A program made the translations under genes and the position numbers. Source: an uncultured Bacteroidales bacterium (GTDB lineage: Bacteria > Bacteroidota > Bacteroidia > Bacteroidales > P3). Taken from it: a stretch of 64,000 nt of DNA. Each line of letters begins with the position of its first letter. The first letter of the stretch is position 1. The stretch covers positions 121,865 to 185,864 of the forward strand of contig CAMUZR010000003.1 of the NCBI GenBank assembly GCA_947165255.1. The letters are read 5' to 3'. Of this stretch, positions 61,275-64,000 are shown in pieces. A model generated the notes under the pieces. The model did not search any database. It had not been told where the DNA came from and saw only the letters and a list, made by a program, of their open reading frames with translations.

Positions 61275-63752
61275 CTACATGCCGCCTTCGACAGGGCTGC
61301 TCTCGGTGGCACCCTCCTGAGCCATGCTGGAGAGTTCCATCTTGCCGAAGCGGAAGGTGACACCCACGCTGATATAGCGGGAGGAGAACTTGCGGTTGGA
61401 GGTGGAGGAGTAGTAGGGGTTGACCACGCTGGTGTTCCATGCGCCCCAGTTGAAGATGTCGTTGACGTTCAGGTTGACCGTCATGCGGCGGTCGAAGAAG
61501 TCGGCGTTGACACCCAAGTCTATGCCTTTGTTGGATTCGTTGATGTTGAAGAGGCTCTGGGTGCGGCTGCGATAGTGGGCGTTGGCAAAAAACTGATAGT
61601 TTTTCCACAGCTTGACCCACGCGTTGAGGCGGAAACGATAGCACCACATGCCGTTTTGGTAGGCGGGCTCGCCGGGGCGGTAGACCACATCCAGGTAATC
61701 GTAATAGAGCGAGGCATTGAATCGGATGCTGGCAAAGCCACTGGGGCGATAAGTGATGTTGGCATCGAGGCCGGTAGTATAGCTATTGCCCACGTTGATG
61801 GGCTTGCTGTAATGGACCATGCGGCCGAAGAAGTCGCTATAGATGACGTCGGAGAGGGTGCTCTGCTGGTTGATATTGCCGGTATAGTAGGCTTCGAGGT
61901 CCACGCTTCCAAACTTGTTGAAATACTTGTCCCACTGTGCTTCAATACGGTCGGTATAGGAGGCTACCAGATAGGGGTTGCCGGTGTGGTAGTCTTCGAG
62001 ATTGTAGCCAATATAGGTGCTCAGGTCGTCAGCGCTGGGCTGCGAGGTGCGGTGGGTATAGCTGAAGCTGAAGTTGTGCATGCTTTTGGTGTGGTAGCTC
62101 AAATGCAGCGAGGGGGTGAGTGTGAGGAAGGCGGTGTCGAGGTCGCTGGAGGGGTCGTCGTAGTAAATCATGCGGCTGGGCTCATAGTTGGCGCGCAGAC
62201 CCACCTTGACGGTCAGATTGCCAAAGCGGCGCAGATAGGTCAGGTAGGCCGAGAGGTTTTTGCTGCGGGAGATATAGTCGGCGCCCAGATAGTCGCACAG
62301 CACCCAGCGGCTGCTGTCCTGATGGATGTTGAGGGTGTCGTAAATATCGAGTGTGCGGCTGCTATTAAGACTGAAGCCCAGGCCTGCCTGCAGCTCGTTG
62401 GCATAGTTGCCCGTTTCTTTGTTGAAAAGGCCAAAGGGAAGGGTATAGTTGGCCTCGATGCCGTTGGAAATCATATTGCCTTTGTCGCGATAGGAGTAGG
62501 TGATGTCTTCGGCGGGCTGCCAGCTGTAGGTGCGGCTGTAGTAGGAGAAGCTGTTGCTGAACCAGCCGTTGGTGTTGTAGGAAATGGATAGCTTGTGACC
62601 GGTGCTGTCGTCGAACTTGTGGGTATAGTATGCCCCACCGTAGTAGCCGCCGCCCGGGGTGGCAGGCCAGTCGCTCCACGAGTGTGAGGTGTAGTCATAG
62701 TTGAGGAAGGGGCTGCTGCTGTCCTGCCGCTCGGAGCGCGAGGTGCTGTTGTAGCTGTCCTCTTGATCCCAGTAGGGGTAGGCTCCAAAATAGGCCGAGA
62801 GCGAGTTGCGCTTGTTGATGGTGTAGCTGAGGTGGCCGCCGAGATAGGTGTTGATGGTGTTGTTCTTGTTGCGGGAGGTGTAGCTCTCGCGGCGAATGGT
62901 GTCTTTGTTATCGTCCAGCATGGCGGTGCCGCCTTGGCCGACCGAATTCCAGGTGCTGTAGCCGGTGTTGGCGTAGATGTTGAAGTTGAACTTTTCGTTG
63001 GAATAGACGTAGGAGACCCAGGGCGTGATGCCGGGACGTGTGGAGGCCTTCAGACCCACACTGAAGAACTCGTTGCGCTTGAGGGTGTTGTTGGTGATGA
63101 TGTTCACCACCGGTGTGCCTCCGCCATAGCGGGCGCTGGGATTGGTGATGACCTCGATTTTCTGGATGCTGCTGGCTGGCAGGGTGCGGATGTACTGCTT
63201 GAGACTTTCGCCGTCCATGTGGCTGGGCTCGTCGTTAATCCACACCTCCACGCTCTCGGTGCCGCGCAGGGTGATGTTGCCGTCGGCGTCCACCTCAATG
63301 CCGGGGGCGTTCTGCAGGGCGTCGCTGGCAGTGCCGGACTGCACACTGGGGTCTTCCTCGGTGGTGTAGATGTGTTTCTCACCGTCCATGGTGTAGAGTG
63401 GGCGCTCGGCCACAATCTGCACCTCCTCGAGGGTTTGGCCGGCGCGCAGGGCGATGGTGCCGAGGTCCATATTGCCGCTGACGGTGGTCACCTGCGTCCA
63501 GCGCTCATAGCCCACCATGGTGATCATCATGAGGTACTGGCCGGGAGCCACGTCTTTGATTTCGAAACGGCCGCCCATGTCGGTGGTGGCGCCACGCATA
63601 AAGAGGGTGTCACTCTGGCGATAGAGAGCCGCATTGACAAAGGGCATCTTTTCGCCGCTCTTGCGGTCGGTGATAACACCCTTCACAGTGTAGTGCTGGG
63701 CCATGGCGTTCACACCCAGAAACAAAAGAAGTAATGCAATAAAATGTTTCAT
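61275..63752 (-). CDS. TonB-dependent-receptor-like outer-membrane beta-barrel protein
   Basis: 825 residues. Signal peptide ends at NAMAQ. Residues about 22-105 are a carboxypeptidase-regulatory-like domain (VKGVITDRKSGEKMPFVNAA, GGRFEIKDVAPGQYLM). A plug-like domain follows (APGIEVDADGNITLRGTE, YIRTLPASSIQKIEVIT, ARYGGGTPVVNII). The rest is an outer-membrane beta-barrel, with repeated aromatic strands and a C-terminal VGVTFRFGKMEL. It belongs to the Bacteroidota OMP_b-brl_3 type. The ligand is unknown; no SusD partner is present in the window. Confidence 0.85.
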   Translation of the reverse strand: MKHFIALLLLFLGVNAMAQHYTVKGVITDRKSGEKMPFVNAALYRQSDTLFMRGATTDMGGRFEIKDVAPGQYLMMITMVGYERWTQVTTVSGNMDLGTIALRAGQTLEEVQIVAERPLYTMDGEKHIYTTEEDPSVQSGTASDALQNAPGIEVDADGNITLRGTESVEVWINDEPSHMDGESLKQYIRTLPASSIQKIEVITNPSARYGGGTPVVNIITNNTLKRNEFFSVGLKASTRPGITPWVSYVYSNEKFNFNIYANTGYSTWNSVGQGGTAMLDDNKDTIRRESYTSRNKNNTINTYLGGHLSYTINKRNSLSAYFGAYPYWDQEDSYNSTSRSERQDSSSPFLNYDYTSHSWSDWPATPGGGYYGGAYYTHKFDDSTGHKLSISYNTNGWFSNSFSYYSRTYSWQPAEDITYSYRDKGNMISNGIEANYTLPFGLFNKETGNYANELQAGLGFSLNSSRTLDIYDTLNIHQDSSRWVLCDYLGADYISRSKNLSAYLTYLRRFGNLTVKVGLRANYEPSRMIYYDDPSSDLDTAFLTLTPSLHLSYHTKSMHNFSFSYTHRTSQPSADDLSTYIGYNLEDYHTGNPYLVASYTDRIEAQWDKYFNKFGSVDLEAYYTGNINQQSTLSDVIYSDFFGRMVHYSKPINVGNSYTTGLDANITYRPSGFASIRFNASLYYDYLDVVYRPGEPAYQNGMWCYRFRLNAWVKLWKNYQFFANAHYRSRTQSLFNINESNKGIDLGVNADFFDRRMTVNLNVNDIFNWGAWNTSVVNPYYSSTSNRKFSSRYISVGVTFRFGKMELSSMAQEGATESSPVEGGM

Positions 63753-63862
63753 ATATAACTATTAATGTTTTTACTATCTGTCCGTTCTAGCCATTTGAAT
63801 CGACCTACTGGCCGCATCTGGCGGTTTATTATTAGTTGCTCTATTAGGCTCAAAGGTGAACT

Positions 63863-63898
63863 CACCTATAGGAAAAAATACACCTATTGGAAAATATA
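63863..63898. repeat. Tandem 18-bp repeat in the TonB-type receptor leader
   Basis: Two 18-bp units, CACCTATAGGAAAAAATA (63863-63880) and CACCTATTGGAAAATATA (63881-63898), 16 of 18 matches, upstream of the receptor gene. Confidence 0.6.
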
Positions 63899-63979
63899 AC
63901 GCAGATTTTTCATTTATAGTATGACACAGCCGTATTTGCTTTCCATATAGATTCAACCTCGAAGTGCAACGCTGTTGTG

Positions 63980-63987
63980 CAAAGATA
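63980..63987 (-). promoter_or_regulatory. Candidate -7 element near window end
   Basis: TATCTTTG on the minus strand, about 230 bp upstream of the receptor start; the -33 region lies at or beyond the window edge. It could serve the receptor, leaving a long leader that includes the 18-bp repeat. Confidence 0.45.
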
Positions 63988-64000
63988 GCAAGAATTTTTG

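Noticed and set aside
61068..62591. 507-codon open frame antisense to the outer-membrane receptor
   Set aside because: Composition is that of a reverse complement of a beta-barrel gene; no signal or domain.
63774..63956. 60-codon minus-strand open frame ahead of the receptor gene
   Set aside because: Built partly from the 18-bp tandem repeat, with no signal peptide or recognisable domain; treated as leader sequence.

Overview
The window reads as chromosomal DNA of a Bacteroidales bacterium (phylum Bacteroidota), probably an uncultured host-associated lineage. The evidence is: promoters of the Bacteroidota type (TTG or TTTG, about 19 bp, then TAnnTTTG); no Shine-Dalgarno usage; several proteins ending in type IX secretion (T9SS) sorting domains; and lineage-typical families such as C10 peptidase with BACON, DUF3089, GSCFA, BspA-like DUF285 repeats, CcsBA fusion, BatA and an EF-G2 paralog. 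No phage, IS element, integrase or CRISPR array was seen. One tRNA (Cys, GCA) is present.

Layout. 0-3.2 kb: the 5' part of a sugar MFS transporter and a T9SS-secreted C10 protease. 3.2-7.1 kb: F1Fo ATP synthase genes atpE-F-H-A-G, without atpB, atpC or atpD beside them. 7.4-10.2 kb: a MalY/PatB-type aminotransferase and nadB. 10.3-14 kb: a small membrane protein, then a lipoprotein-like sensor kinase with its response regulator. 14-22 kb: tRNA-Cys, a T9SS type B protein, and a dnaE-GSCFA-ddl-lipoprotein run. 22-25.7 kb: a DUF3089 lipoprotein, then an AT-rich island with a tandemly duplicated promoter/leader, a 55-residue peptide and a BspA-like lipoprotein. 26-36 kb: ettA, recJ and a tight five-gene operon (nuclease/phosphatase, nth, BatA-like, ABC ATPase, ABC permease). 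36-42.4 kb: aroE, a T9SS protein, an acyltransferase, prfA, and a MerR regulator fused to a degenerate desulfoferrodoxin domain.

42.4-47.8 kb is the accessory and most unusual part. It holds a 5'-truncated DUF1295 remnant, a strong promoter followed by about 190 nt of potentially pseudoknotted RNA, two small genes (one frameshifted in a T tract), REP-like hairpins, and a GHKL ATPase plus STAS-like pair. An EF-G paralog whose switch II catalytic His is Phe follows. Short copies resembling the 3' end of that EF-G gene punctuate the region three times.

47.9-64 kb: a flippase, a CotH-family T9SS protein, an ECF sigma/anti-sigma/adhesin-barrel operon, a probable iron-acquisition operon (porin, imelysin, di-haem oxidoreductase, CcsBA haem ligation), and a TonB-type outer-membrane receptor.

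The strongest leads for something undescribed are the pseudoknotted RNA at 42970-43160, the duplicated leader at 23463-23705, and the repeated EF-G 3'-end segments flanking gene cassettes. All functional calls come from reading translated sequence and motifs; no database search was run.
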